A model generated the notes under the pieces. It was not told where the DNA came from. It saw nothing but the letters and a program-made list of their open reading frames with translations, and did not search any database. From the NCBI RefSeq assembly GCF_000949135.2, contig NZ_JTAN02000018.1:310001-374000 (forward strand): a stretch of 64,000 nucleotides of DNA, in the 5' to 3' direction. This document shows positions 46,343 through 58,397 of the stretch, in pieces (the stretch's first letter is position 1; every line of letters begins with the position of its first letter). Position numbers and translations under genes: made by a program. The DNA comes from Burkholderia sp. USMB20. Its GTDB lineage: Bacteria > Pseudomonadota > Gammaproteobacteria > Burkholderiales > Burkholderiaceae.

Positions 46343-46972
46343 ATGACGACGAAGGTATTGCTGATTGGCGCGACCGGCCGCACCGGCCGGGCCTGCGCGG
46401 ATCTGCTGCTGGAGCAGCCGGAATTCGAGGTGACTGCGCTGGTGCGCCGGCACGGCTATGCGCTGCCGGGCGCGAAGGTCGTCGAGGCCGATCTGGCGGG
46501 CGATTTCTCGCACGCGTTCCAGGGCATCACGCACGTGATCTACGCGGCCGGCTCGGCGGAATCGGAAGGCGCCGCCGAAGAGGAGCAGATCGACCGCGAC
46601 GCGGTCGCGCGCGCGGCCGAGCATGCGCTCGCCTACAACGTGCAGAAGCTGGTCGTGATCAGTTCGCTGACCGCGTACTGGCCGGAGCGCAGCGGCGACG
46701 CGCTGCGCCACTACTCGCAGATGAAGCGCGAAGGCGACGACCGCGTGATCGCGTCGGGCATCGACTACGTGATCCTGCGCCCCGGCCCGCTCGCGGACGG
46801 CCCGGGCGTCGGCAAGATCGCGCTGACCGAGGAGCCGCTCGACGCAGCGCCGCCGGTGTCGCGCCAGGATGTCGCGTGGGCCGCGATCGAGGCGATCAAG
46901 CTGGGCATTTCGCGCAAGGTCATCGGCTTCGTCGGCGGCAGCGTGCCGATCGAACAGGCGTTGCGCGCCTGA
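46343..46972 (+). CDS. NAD(P)-binding atypical SDR (NmrA/YhfK-like)
   Basis: 209 residues. GATGRTGRACADLLLEQ near residue 8 is the NAD(P)-binding GxxGxxG variant of atypical SDRs. VIYAAGSAES near 72 and the LVVISSLTAYWPE region near 112 fit the same family. The segment SQMKREGDDRVIASGIDYVI places a Lys where the usual YxxxK would be. AGGAGCGG precedes the start at 46343. Members include flavin-reductase-like and regulatory NmrA-type proteins; no substrate is predictable. It stands alone, divergent from the NYN gene and convergent with the peroxiredoxin. Confidence 0.85.
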   Translation: MTTKVLLIGATGRTGRACADLLLEQPEFEVTALVRRHGYALPGAKVVEADLAGDFSHAFQGITHVIYAAGSAESEGAAEEEQIDRDAVARAAEHALAYNVQKLVVISSLTAYWPERSGDALRHYSQMKREGDDRVIASGIDYVILRPGPLADGPGVGKIALTEEPLDAAPPVSRQDVAWAAIEAIKLGISRKVIGFVGGSVPIEQALRA

Positions 46973-46980
46973 CGCTTGCC

Positions 46981-47046
46981 CGGCCGGCCCGCGCCGCCAC
47001 GGGCCGGCCGCGTGTCATCGCGCCTGCGGCCCGCGAAGCGGGCCGC
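46981..47046. terminator. two tandem hairpins between convergent genes
   Basis: First stem CGGCCGGCCCG/CGGGCCGGCCG (46981-46991 with 47000-47010) and second stem GCGGCCCGC/GCGGGCCGC with loop GAA (47026-47046). Both are perfect. They fill the 107-bp space between the convergent NAD(P)-binding and peroxiredoxin genes and probably end both transcripts. Confidence 0.6.
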
Positions 47047-47079
47047 TTGACGGCGGGCTGACCGCCTGCTCGTGGCTGC

Positions 47080-47631
47080 TTACGGCTTCGGATGCGCGTC
47101 GGCCCATGCCTTCACCGCGCCGAGCGTGTTCTGGACATGCTTGTCGGGCGACAGGCTCGTATATTCGTACAACACCTTCCCTTCCGGCGAAATCACGTAG
47201 GACACGCGGTTCGCGCGATCGAGCGCGGGCAGCTTCGCGTCGTATTCGCGGATGATCTTCGCGTCCGGATCGGCCGCGACCGGGAACTTGCTGCGGCACT
47301 CGCTCACCGAGAACTTCGTCAGCGTGTCGATGTTGTCCGCGGATACGCCGATCACCGTCGCGCCGTAAGCCTTGTAACGATCGACCGCGTCCGCGAACGC
47401 ATGCGCCTCGATGGTGCAGCCCTTCGTGAACGCGGCCGGGTAGAAGTACAGCACGACCGGTCCGTGCTTCAGCGCATCGGCCAGCGAGTACGTGTAAGTC
47501 TTGCCGCCCAGCGACGCCTGCGTCGTGAAGTCGGGCGCCGCGGCGCCCGGCTTCAATTCCGCCTGCGCGACCCGCGCATGGCCGGCCACCAGCAGCGCCG
47601 CCGCGGCGCCCACCCATAGTTTTCGCTTCAT
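47080..47631 (-). CDS. exported peroxiredoxin, BCP/AhpC type
   Basis: 183 residues with a cleavable signal peptide (KLWVGAAAALLVAGHARVAQA). The thioredoxin-fold peroxidase follows: PGAAAPDFTTQASLGG, then YFYPAAFTKGCTIEAHAF with the peroxidatic Cys in the PxxxTxxC motif. A second Cys in VSECRSKFPVAADP may resolve the sulfenic acid. The start at 47631 is preferred for its upstream GAGGA; an ATG four codons earlier is possible. It reduces hydrogen or organic peroxides in the periplasm, an uncommon location for this subfamily, and would pair with a periplasmic thiol reductant not encoded here. Confidence 0.88.
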   Translation of the reverse strand: MKRKLWVGAAAALLVAGHARVAQAELKPGAAAPDFTTQASLGGKTYTYSLADALKHGPVVLYFYPAAFTKGCTIEAHAFADAVDRYKAYGATVIGVSADNIDTLTKFSVSECRSKFPVAADPDAKIIREYDAKLPALDRANRVSYVISPEGKVLYEYTSLSPDKHVQNTLGAVKAWADAHPKP

Positions 47632-47817
47632 CTGCGTCCTCATTTCTTATAAAGTCAGCCTCGATGTAGGCCGCATCGGCGTTCGCCTGTCGAACGCCGA
47701 TGTGCGCGACCCGGTCCAGCGGCCGTGCCAGCCGCGGCCGGCCGGTTAAAGATTTCGCGCAGCCTGCCGTTATTTCTTCCGGACAACCAGTTCCAGCCCT
47801 TCACGTCAGCGAGACAC

Positions 47818-49650
47818 ATGGAAGCCAACAGGAAACAGACGCCACGCAAGGGCTCCTGGCGCAATGCCTTGCATACGCTGCGCCGCTTCGCCTGGTCGGG
47901 CGGCGCGCTGATGCCTGCGCGCGCCGGCGCGCCGCGCCGCGACGACACCGTGCGCAACTGGCTGGAACAGACGGTCGGCACGGTGGACTTCCTCGCCCAT
48001 GTCGACCGCGAGCTGCGTTTCCTGTACGTGTCCGATGCGAGCCTGCGCTTCATCGGCTATCACCGCGACTACCTGCACACGCTGACGCTGCGCGACCTGA
48101 TCGCGGAACAGGATACCGCGACGCTCGAAGGCCTGCTTGCACGCGCCGCGCGCTCCGGCCAGGTCGAGAAGGCGACGATGTGCATCGTCAAGTCGCTCAC
48201 CTATCCGCTCGACGTCGAGGTCCGCGCGTTCAAGAGCCGCCACCACGGCGTCGACGGCTTCGCGATCGCGGCGTTCGACGTGTCGGCCTGGCGTGCGCTC
48301 GAGGCCCGCCTGACGTACGAGATGCACCACGACCCGATGACGGGGCTCGGCAACCTGTCCGCACTCGTGCCGGCGCTGATGCGCGCGCAGCAGGCCGCCG
48401 ACGAAAGCGGCACCTGTGCCGCCCTGCTGCTGCTCGACCTCGACGACTACCAGCGCATCAACCGTGCGCTCGGCTACGACGCCGGCGACACGCTGTTGCG
48501 CGACACCGCGCAGCGGCTGCAGGCGCTCGTCGCGCCCGGCGAGCAGCTCGCGCGTGTCGCGAGCGACAAGTTCGCGGTCGTGCTCACCGCACCGGACCGC
48601 GCGCACGCGAGCAATGCCGCGGACGCGCTCGCGCGCCGGCTGCAGGCCGCGGTGCGCGAACCTTACGCGTACCAGGGGCAGACCGTCCACCTGTCCGCGA
48701 GCATCGGCATCGCCGTGTACCCGGACGAACGGGCTGCGCCCCATCGCGCGCAGCATCACAGCCCGCTGCTGCGCCGCGCCGACCACGCACTCGCGCAGGC
48801 GAAGGCATCGGGCGGCAACGCGCTCGCGTTTCACGCGCCGGTCGACGATCCGGCCGACGCCGAGCGGCTCAAGCTCGAAGCCGACCTGTACGACGGCGTG
48901 CGCAACGGCGAGTTCTCGCTCCACTTCCAGCCGATCACGCGCAGCCAGTCGGGGGCGGTGGACGGCGTCGAGGCGCTGATCCGCTGGCGTCATCCGGTGC
49001 ACGGCCTCGTGCCGCCGGCGACCTTCATTCCGCTCGCCGAATCGATCGGCCTGATCAACTATCTCGGCAACTGGGTGCTCAAGGCCGCGTGCATGCAGCT
49101 CGTCGCCTGGGATCGCCAGGGGCTCGCGCTGCAGTACGTGGCGGTCAACGTGTCGCCGCAGCAGTTCCGCGACCCGCGCTTCACGCAGAGCGTGCGCGAG
49201 GCGATCGCGCTGACGGGCATCGACCCGCGCCGCATCGTGCTGGAAATCACCGAAAGCCTGCTGATGCACGACCCCGTGCAGGCAAAGGGGCTGCTCGAGG
49301 AGCTGACCGAGCTCGGCATCCGCTTCGCGATCGACGATTTCGGCACCGGCTATTCGAGCCTCGCCTACCTGCAGCGCTTCCCGCTCGCGAAGCTGAAGAT
49401 CGATCGCAGCTTCGTCGAGAACCTGCTGACGTCGCGCAACGACCGCGCGATCGTGTCGGCGGTGGTCGGCCTCGCGCAGACGCTCGATCTCGAGCTCGTC
49501 GCGGAAGGCGTCGAGACCGAGGCGCAGCGCGAACTGCTGACCGAGATGGGCTGCAACCACATCCAGGGCTGGCTCGTGTGCCAGGCGCTGCCGTCCGAGG
49601 AACTCGCACGGCGCTTCGAGGCGCAACAGCTGCGCCTGCACGCCGCCTGA
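47818..49650 (+). CDS. PAS-GGDEF(degenerate)-EAL c-di-GMP phosphodiesterase
   Basis: 610 residues. A PAS domain occupies about residues 50-165 (DRELRFLYVSDASLRFIGYH). A GGDEF-like domain follows (DPMTGLGNLSALV), but its signature is replaced by ASDKF near residue 249, so it cannot make c-di-GMP and may bind GTP as a regulator. The EAL domain begins near 387 (EALIRWRHP) and keeps NVSPQQF, ITESLL, DDFGTGYSSLAYLQ, KIDRSFV and AEGVETEAQ, the metal and catalytic set, so phosphodiesterase activity is expected. The start at 47818 fits the domain layout. The HDOD gene begins 27 bp after it, so the two form an operon. Confidence 0.92.
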   Translation: MEANRKQTPRKGSWRNALHTLRRFAWSGGALMPARAGAPRRDDTVRNWLEQTVGTVDFLAHVDRELRFLYVSDASLRFIGYHRDYLHTLTLRDLIAEQDTATLEGLLARAARSGQVEKATMCIVKSLTYPLDVEVRAFKSRHHGVDGFAIAAFDVSAWRALEARLTYEMHHDPMTGLGNLSALVPALMRAQQAADESGTCAALLLLDLDDYQRINRALGYDAGDTLLRDTAQRLQALVAPGEQLARVASDKFAVVLTAPDRAHASNAADALARRLQAAVREPYAYQGQTVHLSASIGIAVYPDERAAPHRAQHHSPLLRRADHALAQAKASGGNALAFHAPVDDPADAERLKLEADLYDGVRNGEFSLHFQPITRSQSGAVDGVEALIRWRHPVHGLVPPATFIPLAESIGLINYLGNWVLKAACMQLVAWDRQGLALQYVAVNVSPQQFRDPRFTQSVREAIALTGIDPRRIVLEITESLLMHDPVQAKGLLEELTELGIRFAIDDFGTGYSSLAYLQRFPLAKLKIDRSFVENLLTSRNDRAIVSAVVGLAQTLDLELVAEGVETEAQRELLTEMGCNHIQGWLVCQALPSEELARRFEAQQLRLHAA

Positions 49651-49677
49651 CACGCGCGGCGAACCGGATAGATCCGT

Positions 49678-51189
49678 ATGTCAATCACCGCACACCTGCC
49701 CCGCACGGCGCTGCTCGACAAGCTGTGGGCCCGGATGAACGAACGGGGCGACTTCCCGCTGCTGTCGGAGTCGCTGCGCGCGACGATGGCCGCGATGAAG
49801 AACGACGACCTCGACTTCACCGCGCTCGTGCGCGTCGTGCTGTCGGATTTCGCGCTCACGCAGAAAGTCCTGCGGCTCGCCAATTCCGCGATGTACATGG
49901 CGTTCGGCGGCAACATCACGACCGTCACGCGGGCGCTGATGGTGCTCGGCATGGACACGGTCGGCCATCTGGTCGTCGGGCTGAAGCTCGTCGATCACTT
50001 CCACCACAGCACGCCGCGCCGCATCGACGCGAAGCTCGAGCTGAACCGCGCGCTGCTGTCCGGCTGCGTCGCCCGCAAGCTCACCGAGCACGCGGAGCTG
50101 CGCGGCGGCGAGGAAGCCGTCGTCTGCACGCTGATGCGCCAGGTCGGCAAGCTGCTGGTGGTCTGCTATCTCGACAGCGAATGGGACCGGATCCGCCGTC
50201 GCGCCGCCGAGCTGGACGGCGACGATGCGGCCGCGTGCATCGACGTGCTCGGCGTCGGCTTCGACGAGATCGGCCTGGAAGCCGCCGCGAGCTGGCGGCT
50301 GCCCGACGTGATCCGCGCCGGGATGGCCGACGACGACGGCCGTACCGCGCATGCCGCGAGCCTCGACGAGGACGATGACGACGCCGACCGCCAGCGCTCC
50401 CGCGACGCGTGCGCCGACGACAGCCCCGGCCGCGTACGCTGGCTGCGCGCGGTGAGCCGCTGCTCGACCGATGTCGCCGGTGCGCTCGCGATGCCCGCGG
50501 GGCCGCAGCGCGACGCGCACATCGCGGTGCTCGCGCAGCACTACAGCCAGGAGCTGGACATCGACGCCGACGCGCTGGTGGCGATCGCCGACCGGCTCGC
50601 ATCCGAGGAAGCGAGCGACACCGTGATGCGCGAGATCGTCGAGCTGCGCGCGAACGCCGACGCGATCGCGCGGGCGCAGCCCGATCCCGAGGCATGCCTC
50701 GAGGCCGGTCTCGCGGACCTGCGCGCGCTGCCGTCCGAGCACGTGCTGACGCCTGTGCTCGCGCTCGCGTCGGAAAGCCTGCTCGCGGGCCTCGCGTTCA
50801 CGCGCACCGTGATGTTCGTGCGCCGGGAAGACGGCGCGTTCGCCGCGCGTCTCGGCTTCGGCCCGGGCGTCGATGCGGCGCTCGACCGGCTGTGCTTCGA
50901 CGAGCGCTTCGAGCCGGACGTGTTCCATCTCGCGATCACGAACTCGGTCGGCATCTTCATCGAGCAGGCGCAGGACCCGAAGATGGTGAAGCGCCTGCCC
51001 GCGTGGTATCTCGACGCGCTTCCGGACACGCGCGCGTTCGTGCTGCTGCCGGTGCGCGTCGGCGCGAAAACGGTCGGCCTGCTGTACGGCGACTGGGCCG
51101 GCGCGCAGCCGGCGCGCAAGATCACGCAGCAGGAGATGAGCGTGCTCAACGAACTCGCGCGCGAACTGGGGCGGTTCTTTCCCGCGTAA
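49678..51189 (+). CDS. HDOD-domain signalling protein with GAF-like C-terminus
   Basis: 503 residues. The HDOD domain (about 20-230) shows FPLLSESLRATMAAMKND, SDFALTQKVLRLANSAMY, ITTVTRALMVLGMDTV and a variant HD-like region (CTLMRQVGKLLVVCY) lacking the metal-binding HD pair. HDOD domains are non-catalytic signalling modules. A linker with acidic repeats follows (EDDDDADRQRSRD). From about residue 330 a GAF-like domain is seen (SLLAGLAFTRTVMFVRRED, FVLLPVRVGAKTVGLLYGD). The start at 49678 is 27 bp after the phosphodiesterase stop. It is probably a partner in the same c-di-GMP output pathway. Confidence 0.88.
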   Translation: MSITAHLPRTALLDKLWARMNERGDFPLLSESLRATMAAMKNDDLDFTALVRVVLSDFALTQKVLRLANSAMYMAFGGNITTVTRALMVLGMDTVGHLVVGLKLVDHFHHSTPRRIDAKLELNRALLSGCVARKLTEHAELRGGEEAVVCTLMRQVGKLLVVCYLDSEWDRIRRRAAELDGDDAAACIDVLGVGFDEIGLEAAASWRLPDVIRAGMADDDGRTAHAASLDEDDDDADRQRSRDACADDSPGRVRWLRAVSRCSTDVAGALAMPAGPQRDAHIAVLAQHYSQELDIDADALVAIADRLASEEASDTVMREIVELRANADAIARAQPDPEACLEAGLADLRALPSEHVLTPVLALASESLLAGLAFTRTVMFVRREDGAFAARLGFGPGVDAALDRLCFDERFEPDVFHLAITNSVGIFIEQAQDPKMVKRLPAWYLDALPDTRAFVLLPVRVGAKTVGLLYGDWAGAQPARKITQQEMSVLNELARELGRFFPA

Positions 51190-51213
51190 TCGGCGTGATG
51201 CGGGCGGCGCCCC

Positions 51214-51242
51214 AAAAGCAAACCGGCCGCAAAAGCGGCCGG
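51214..51242 (-). terminator. terminator of the amino-acid binding protein gene
   Basis: 8-bp stem CCGGCCGC/GCGGCCGG with loop AAAA (51223-51242), followed on the minus strand by TTTGCTTTTGGGG. It begins 26 bp after the end of the binding-protein gene at 51268. Confidence 0.75.
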
Positions 51243-51267
51243 CTGCAGGTACGACGGATCGAAATGC

Positions 51268-52062
51268 TTACTTGAGCGTGACCGGCACGCTGAAGTACTT
51301 CTTCGCGAGGTTGTCGATCGTGCCGTCGGCCTTCAGTTCCTTCAGCGCCTGATCGAGCGCGGTCTTCAGCGCCGCGTCGTTCTTGCGCAGGCCGAAGCCG
51401 ACGCCCGAACCGAGGATCTCGGCATCGCTGACCGTGCCGCCGGCGAAGCCGAAGCCCTGGCCTTGCGGCTTCGACAGGAAGCCCTTCGAGCCCGCCTCCG
51501 AATCCTGGAACGCCGCGTCGAGACGGCCCGACTTCAGGTCGGCGTAGGCCAGGTCCTGCGTCTGGTACGGCACGACTTCGACGCCGGCCGGCGCCCACTT
51601 CTTCTTCGCGTACGCTTCCTGGATCGTGCCCTGCAGCACGCCGACGCGCTTGCCCTTCAGTGCTTGCGGGGTCGGCTGCAGGCCGCTGCCCTGCTTCGCG
51701 ATCAGCTGGTTCGGGATCGTGTAGATCGGATCGGTGAACGCAATCGCGTGCTTGCGCTGGTCGGTGATCGTCATGTCCGAGTTGATCGCGTCGAACTTGC
51801 GCGCCTGCAGCGCGGGGATCAGGCCGTCGAAGTCGTTCTCGACCCACACGCACTTCGTCTTCAGCTTCGCGCACACCGCGTTGCCGATGTCGATGTCGAA
51901 GCCGGTCAGCTTGCCGTCGGGCGTCTTGTATTCGAACGGCGCGTACGAGGCCTCGACGCCGAACCGGATCTCCTTCAGATCCGCTGCCATCGCGCTGCCT
52001 GCCGCCACGGCCGATGCCGCCACTACCGCGTGCGCGGCCACTTTACGCCAATCCAACTTCAT
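51268..52062 (-). CDS. periplasmic lysine/arginine/ornithine/histidine-type binding protein
   Basis: 264 residues with signal peptide (AVVAASAVAAGSAMA). The type 2 periplasmic-binding fold of HisJ/ArgT/AotJ follows: IRFGVEASYAPFEYKTPDGK, GFDIDIGNAVCAKLKTKCVW with the paired cysteines of HisJ, DGLIPALQARKFDAINSDMT and LDAAFQDSEAG. GAGGAGAACACCTG precedes the start at 52062. It lies 357 bp after astE on the same strand and has its own terminator, so it may have its own promoter. It is the likely receptor for the HisQ/HisM/HisP transporter about 10 kb upstream in the same block. Confidence 0.9.
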   Translation of the reverse strand: MKLDWRKVAAHAVVAASAVAAGSAMAADLKEIRFGVEASYAPFEYKTPDGKLTGFDIDIGNAVCAKLKTKCVWVENDFDGLIPALQARKFDAINSDMTITDQRKHAIAFTDPIYTIPNQLIAKQGSGLQPTPQALKGKRVGVLQGTIQEAYAKKKWAPAGVEVVPYQTQDLAYADLKSGRLDAAFQDSEAGSKGFLSKPQGQGFGFAGGTVSDAEILGSGVGFGLRKNDAALKTALDQALKELKADGTIDNLAKKYFSVPVTLK

Positions 52063-52418
52063 CAGGTGTTCTCCTCGATACTCGAATGTTCCGGAACTAC
52101 GGGCGCATGCATCATCGCAGGGTCGGATGACGACGCCAATGCCGATGCCGCGCCTTGATGCGGCGCAACAGCCGCAAGGCCGCGATTGTACCAATCCGCG
52201 CGGCCCGGCATGGCAAAGCGGCCGCCGGCCCGCGATGCTGCGCTGCGTGCACGATGACGGCAGGGTGCGCCGTCGAACTTGCAAGACGATGTCGCAAATA
52301 CGCAAGCGCGACGCACGGGCCGTCTGCGCGGCATGCGGGCGTCGATCGCAAAAAAGGGAAATGCGGCCGGACGATGCGGGGGCCGCGGCCCCCGCAGCCA
52401 CGCGCCACCAGCCTTGGA
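52063..52418. other. 356-bp gap between astE and the binding-protein gene
   Basis: No gene is recognised. A 20-base perfect palindrome GCGGGGGCCGCGGCCCCCGC at 52376-52395, about 24 bp past the astE stop, with CCCTTTTTTGC downstream on the minus strand, could terminate the ast transcript. The remaining roughly 250 bp has room for a promoter of the binding-protein gene; no clear -10/-35 pair was identified. Confidence 0.55.
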
Positions 52419-53453
52419 TCAGACGAGTGCGGCCAGCGTCTCGCGCGTCGTATCGACCACGAGCAGGCCCGCGCGCAGGCCCGGCTTGACAGCCGGATTC
52501 GGAAACACGATGCGCTCCTCGTCGTGCTGCACCGTGTAGCGGTAGTCGCCGTCCTGCGCGAGCACGGTACCGCGCGCGAACGCGGTGAAATTCGCGACGT
52601 CGGCCGCGACGAACAGCTCGAGCGCATCGCTCTGCTTCGTGATCTGGTCGATCACGGTGAACACGCGCGGCAACGCGGCGTCGACGTCGCGCGGCGCACC
52701 GGACACGAGCCTGCGCACCGCACGGTCCGCCGGCGCGAAGCGCGACAGGTCGTTCTGGCCGAACGGCCGCACCTTGCCGAGTTCGAGCGTGCACGCGAGC
52801 GCGCCGCAGTGCTCGGCCGTGTAATGCGAATACGTGTTGCCCTTCGCGGTATGCAGCAGCACGGCCGCGATGCGCGCATCGCCGAGCCATTCGACCATCT
52901 TGCGCGTCGGCGGCGTGCCCGTGTGGGGCAGCAGCGCGAACTGTTCGAACACCGATGCGCGGATCGCCGTGTGCATGTCGACGTGCCAGCGCGCGCTGCC
53001 TGCCGGCGCGGCCGCGAAGAACGCGGCGGCAGCCGCTTCGAGCTGCACCGCGCGCGGCGCTTCGCGGCTCGCGGGCACTTGCGCGTGACGGCCGCTGAAC
53101 AGGCGGTTCAGGTCGTCGTCGAGATAGCGTGCGCCCGCGCGCATCGCCGGCACGTTGCCGAGCACGACGAGCAGCCGGCACGCGAGCGGCAGCGTGCCCG
53201 CCGCGAGATCGCGCACGAGCATCGACAGCAGCTCGATCGGCGCGGTCTCGTCGCCATGCACGCCGGCCGACACGAGCACGCTCGCACGCGCCGCAGCGCC
53301 CGCTTCGTCCGCTGCCGGCTCGAGCGCGAGCAGCCCGTCGCCGAGCCAATGCCAGCGCACCGCGCCGTTCGCGCACACGCCGCCGTCGGAGGCCGGCGCG
53401 CCGCCCGCGAGCGTGAACGCGAGGAAGTCGTCGAGCAGCACGGCGGCCGGCAT
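52419..53453 (-). CDS. astE: succinylglutamate desuccinylase
   Basis: 344 residues. Zinc-carboxypeptidase-like fold with ligands in [18 protein letters not shown] (His and Glu) and VDMHTAIR (His) and a catalytic Glu in [12 protein letters not shown] near residue 225. It hydrolyses N-succinylglutamate to glutamate and succinate, the last step of the arginine succinyltransferase pathway. It begins seven bases after the astB stop, so it is in the same transcript. Confidence 0.95.
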   Translation of the reverse strand: MPAAVLLDDFLAFTLAGGAPASDGGVCANGAVRWHWLGDGLLALEPAADEAGAAARASVLVSAGVHGDETAPIELLSMLVRDLAAGTLPLACRLLVVLGNVPAMRAGARYLDDDLNRLFSGRHAQVPASREAPRAVQLEAAAAAFFAAAPAGSARWHVDMHTAIRASVFEQFALLPHTGTPPTRKMVEWLGDARIAAVLLHTAKGNTYSHYTAEHCGALACTLELGKVRPFGQNDLSRFAPADRAVRRLVSGAPRDVDAALPRVFTVIDQITKQSDALELFVAADVANFTAFARGTVLAQDGDYRYTVQHDEERIVFPNPAVKPGLRAGLLVVDTTRETLAALV

Positions 53454-53460
53454 GCGGGAC

Positions 53461-54801
53461 TCAGCGCTGGAAGTCATACAGCGACCCGACGCGCAGGATC
53501 TGCGTGAGCTCGTCGAGCGCCGTGCGCGATTCGTCGAGCAGCGTCGGATCGGCGAGGTCTTCCGGTGCGAGACGGTCGCGGTAGTGCTTTTCGATCCACG
53601 CGTCGAGCGACGCGAACAGCGTGTCGTTGATCCACACGTTCGACGTGACGGCCGCACGCTCGGCGTCGTTCAGCACGACGCGCAGGCGCAGGCAAGCCGG
53701 GCCGCCGCCGTTCTTCATGCTTTCGCGCAGGTCGAACACGAGCACGTCGCGGATCGGGCCGTTGCCGGCCGCGAGCTGGTCGAGATAGGCGGCAACGTTC
53801 GCGTTCTCGCGGCATTCCTGCGGCACGACGAGCACTTGCGAGCCGTCCGCGCGCGACAGCAGCTGGCTGTTGAACAGGTACGACGTGACCGCATCGTTCA
53901 CGCTCACGGCCGCATCGGGCACCTCGATCACGTTCAGCCGCGCACCGCGCGCGTCGAGCGTGGCCGTCAGCGTGTCGTAGATCGCCTGCTTGTTGACGAA
54001 CGCGCGCTCGTGCGTGAACAGCGTGTCGCGGTTGCCGACCGAGATCACGTCGTTGTGGAACACGCCTGCATCGATCACGTCCGGATCCTGCTGCGCATAG
54101 ACCGTCGCCGTTTCGGCGAGACCGTGGCGATGCGCGACCGCGCGGCTCGCCTCGAAGGTCTGGCGCGCCGGGAAGCGCTTCGGCTCCACGCCGCGTCGGT
54201 ATTCCGCGCGGCCGTACACGAAGAACTCGACGCCCGGCAGGCCGTATTCGGCGCAAAAGCGCGTGTGGTTGGCCGCGCCCTCGTCGCCGAGCGCCGGCGT
54301 GCCCGTCAGCGCCTCGTGCACCGCGAAGTGCGCGGGGTCGGCGAACAGCGTCGACAGCGTGCGGCGCGTCGCTTCGTGCTCGATCGCGCGATGCAGCTTG
54401 CTGCACAGGTTGGCCGGCGTGAAGTGCACGCGGCCGTCGCTCGTGTCGGCCGACGGGCTGACGGTCGCCGCGTTCGCGGTCCACATCGCCGACGCCGAGC
54501 TCGCCGCGGCGAGCAGCTCGGGCGCCTGCTTCGCGGCCTTCGCGATCACGTCCGCGTCCTTGCCGGAGAAGCCGAGCTCGCGCAGCAGGCGCAGCGACGG
54601 GCGCTCCTGCGGCGGCAGCACGCCTTGCGCGAAGCCGAGATCCGCGAGCTGCTTCATCTTGCGCAGCCCCTGCTTCGCGGCGGCCTTCGGATTCGCGGCC
54701 GACTTCTCGTTGTTGAGCGACGCCACGTTGCCGAACGACAGCCCGGCGTAGTTGTGGGTCGGGCCGACGAGTCCGTCGAAATTGGCTTCTTGTGCGTTCA
54801 T
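53461..54801 (-). CDS. astB: N-succinylarginine dihydrolase
   Basis: 446 residues, the usual AstB length. Starts [20 protein letters not shown], continues through [12 protein letters not shown] with the catalytic His, and has the catalytic Cys in [15 protein letters not shown] near residue 368. The pentein fold hydrolyses succinylarginine to succinylornithine, two ammonia and CO2. It is 14 bp downstream of astD. Confidence 0.95.
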   Translation of the reverse strand: MNAQEANFDGLVGPTHNYAGLSFGNVASLNNEKSAANPKAAAKQGLRKMKQLADLGFAQGVLPPQERPSLRLLRELGFSGKDADVIAKAAKQAPELLAAASSASAMWTANAATVSPSADTSDGRVHFTPANLCSKLHRAIEHEATRRTLSTLFADPAHFAVHEALTGTPALGDEGAANHTRFCAEYGLPGVEFFVYGRAEYRRGVEPKRFPARQTFEASRAVAHRHGLAETATVYAQQDPDVIDAGVFHNDVISVGNRDTLFTHERAFVNKQAIYDTLTATLDARGARLNVIEVPDAAVSVNDAVTSYLFNSQLLSRADGSQVLVVPQECRENANVAAYLDQLAAGNGPIRDVLVFDLRESMKNGGGPACLRLRVVLNDAERAAVTSNVWINDTLFASLDAWIEKHYRDRLAPEDLADPTLLDESRTALDELTQILRVGSLYDFQR

Positions 54802-54815
54802 CGTCGTTCCCTCGA

Positions 54816-57314
<2,499 letters not shown>

Positions 57315-57318
<4 letters not shown>

Positions 57319-58367
57319 GCTGCGTCTCCCTTCATGTCTTCATCGTCGCGGCGGTGCAGCGGCACGCAGCGCACGACATCACCATCCTTCACATCGAGCG
57401 CCGCGCGCACGTCGCCGGCGAGCGGCGCGTCGGCCGTATCGCCCGGCAGGTCGGCCAGCACGCAGCGGAACGATTCGCCGCTGCCGGTCGACACCATGTA
57501 TGCGACGTCGCCCTGCTGATGCGCGGCTTCGCGCACCGTGCGCTCCGCGCCGTGCTTCACGCATGCGGTGCGGTCGACCTGCGCGGTCAGCACGGGGCCC
57601 GCGTCGAAGATGTCGACGAAGCGGTCCGGCTCGAAGCCTTCCTCGAGATGGATGTCGTACGCGAGCAGCGCCGTTTCGTTCGGCTCGCCGAGCACGCGCT
57701 GCGCGGCTTCCGGCAGCAGCGGCACGTAGAGCGGATACGCCGGCATCACTTCCGCGATGAACGTGCGGCTGCGGCCGCCCGACGCGATGTCGACGTCGGT
57801 GAAGTTGCGGCCGAAGAACTTGCGGCCCACCGCTTCCCAGAACGGCGATGCGCCCGTGCTGTCGCTCACGCCGAGCAGCAGCGTGAACACTTCCGGCGTG
57901 AAGCGGCGGCGGTTCGCGGCGATGTACATCATCCGCGCACGCGAGATCAGGTGCGCGGCCGCGTCGCCGCGCAGCGACGGATCGACGTAGAAGCCCGCCA
58001 GCCGGCTCTTGCCGGTCAGCTCGTGCGACATCGTGAGCGCATGGATCTTGCGGTTCACGTGCAGCTCGCGCGACGCGTGGATCAGTGCATCGTTGCGGAA
58101 TGCGTAGAACGGTTCCGAGTAGCCGGCCGCGGCCACGATGCTCGCCGTGCCGAGCAGCTTGCCCGTCGACGAATCCTCGAGCACGAAGAGATAGAACTCC
58201 TCGCCGGCGAAGTCGACGTCCGCGCGAAACGAATCCTCGGAGAGCGCCACGCGCGCTTCGAGCGCCGCGCGATCGTGCGGCAGCGAGTGCAGGACCGGCT
58301 GCGCGGTGCGCGCCATGTGCGCGAGCGCATCGAGATCCGTGAGTTTGCCGGGGCGAACAAATAGCAT
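57315..58367 (-). CDS. aruF: arginine/ornithine N-succinyltransferase, alpha-type subunit
   Basis: 350 residues, a second AstA-family protein paralogous to the next gene. MLFVRPGKLTDLDALAHMAR, LIHASRELHVNRKIHALTMS, YVDPSLRGDAAAHLISRARM and SDSTGASPFWEAVGRKFFG mark it. A His-containing C-terminus (LHRRDDEDMKGD) replaces that of the partner. It is 30 bp after astC. Which paralogue is called alpha or beta follows gene order in Pseudomonas. Confidence 0.93.
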
Positions 58368-58397
58368 CGTCGTTCCTGTCTGCGATGGGCGCGCCGA

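Noticed and set aside
51268-52062. Binding-protein gene as the last gene of the ast transcript
   Set aside because: A 357-bp gap with a 20-base palindrome and a good ribosome site and terminator of its own make an independent unit more likely, though readthrough is possible.
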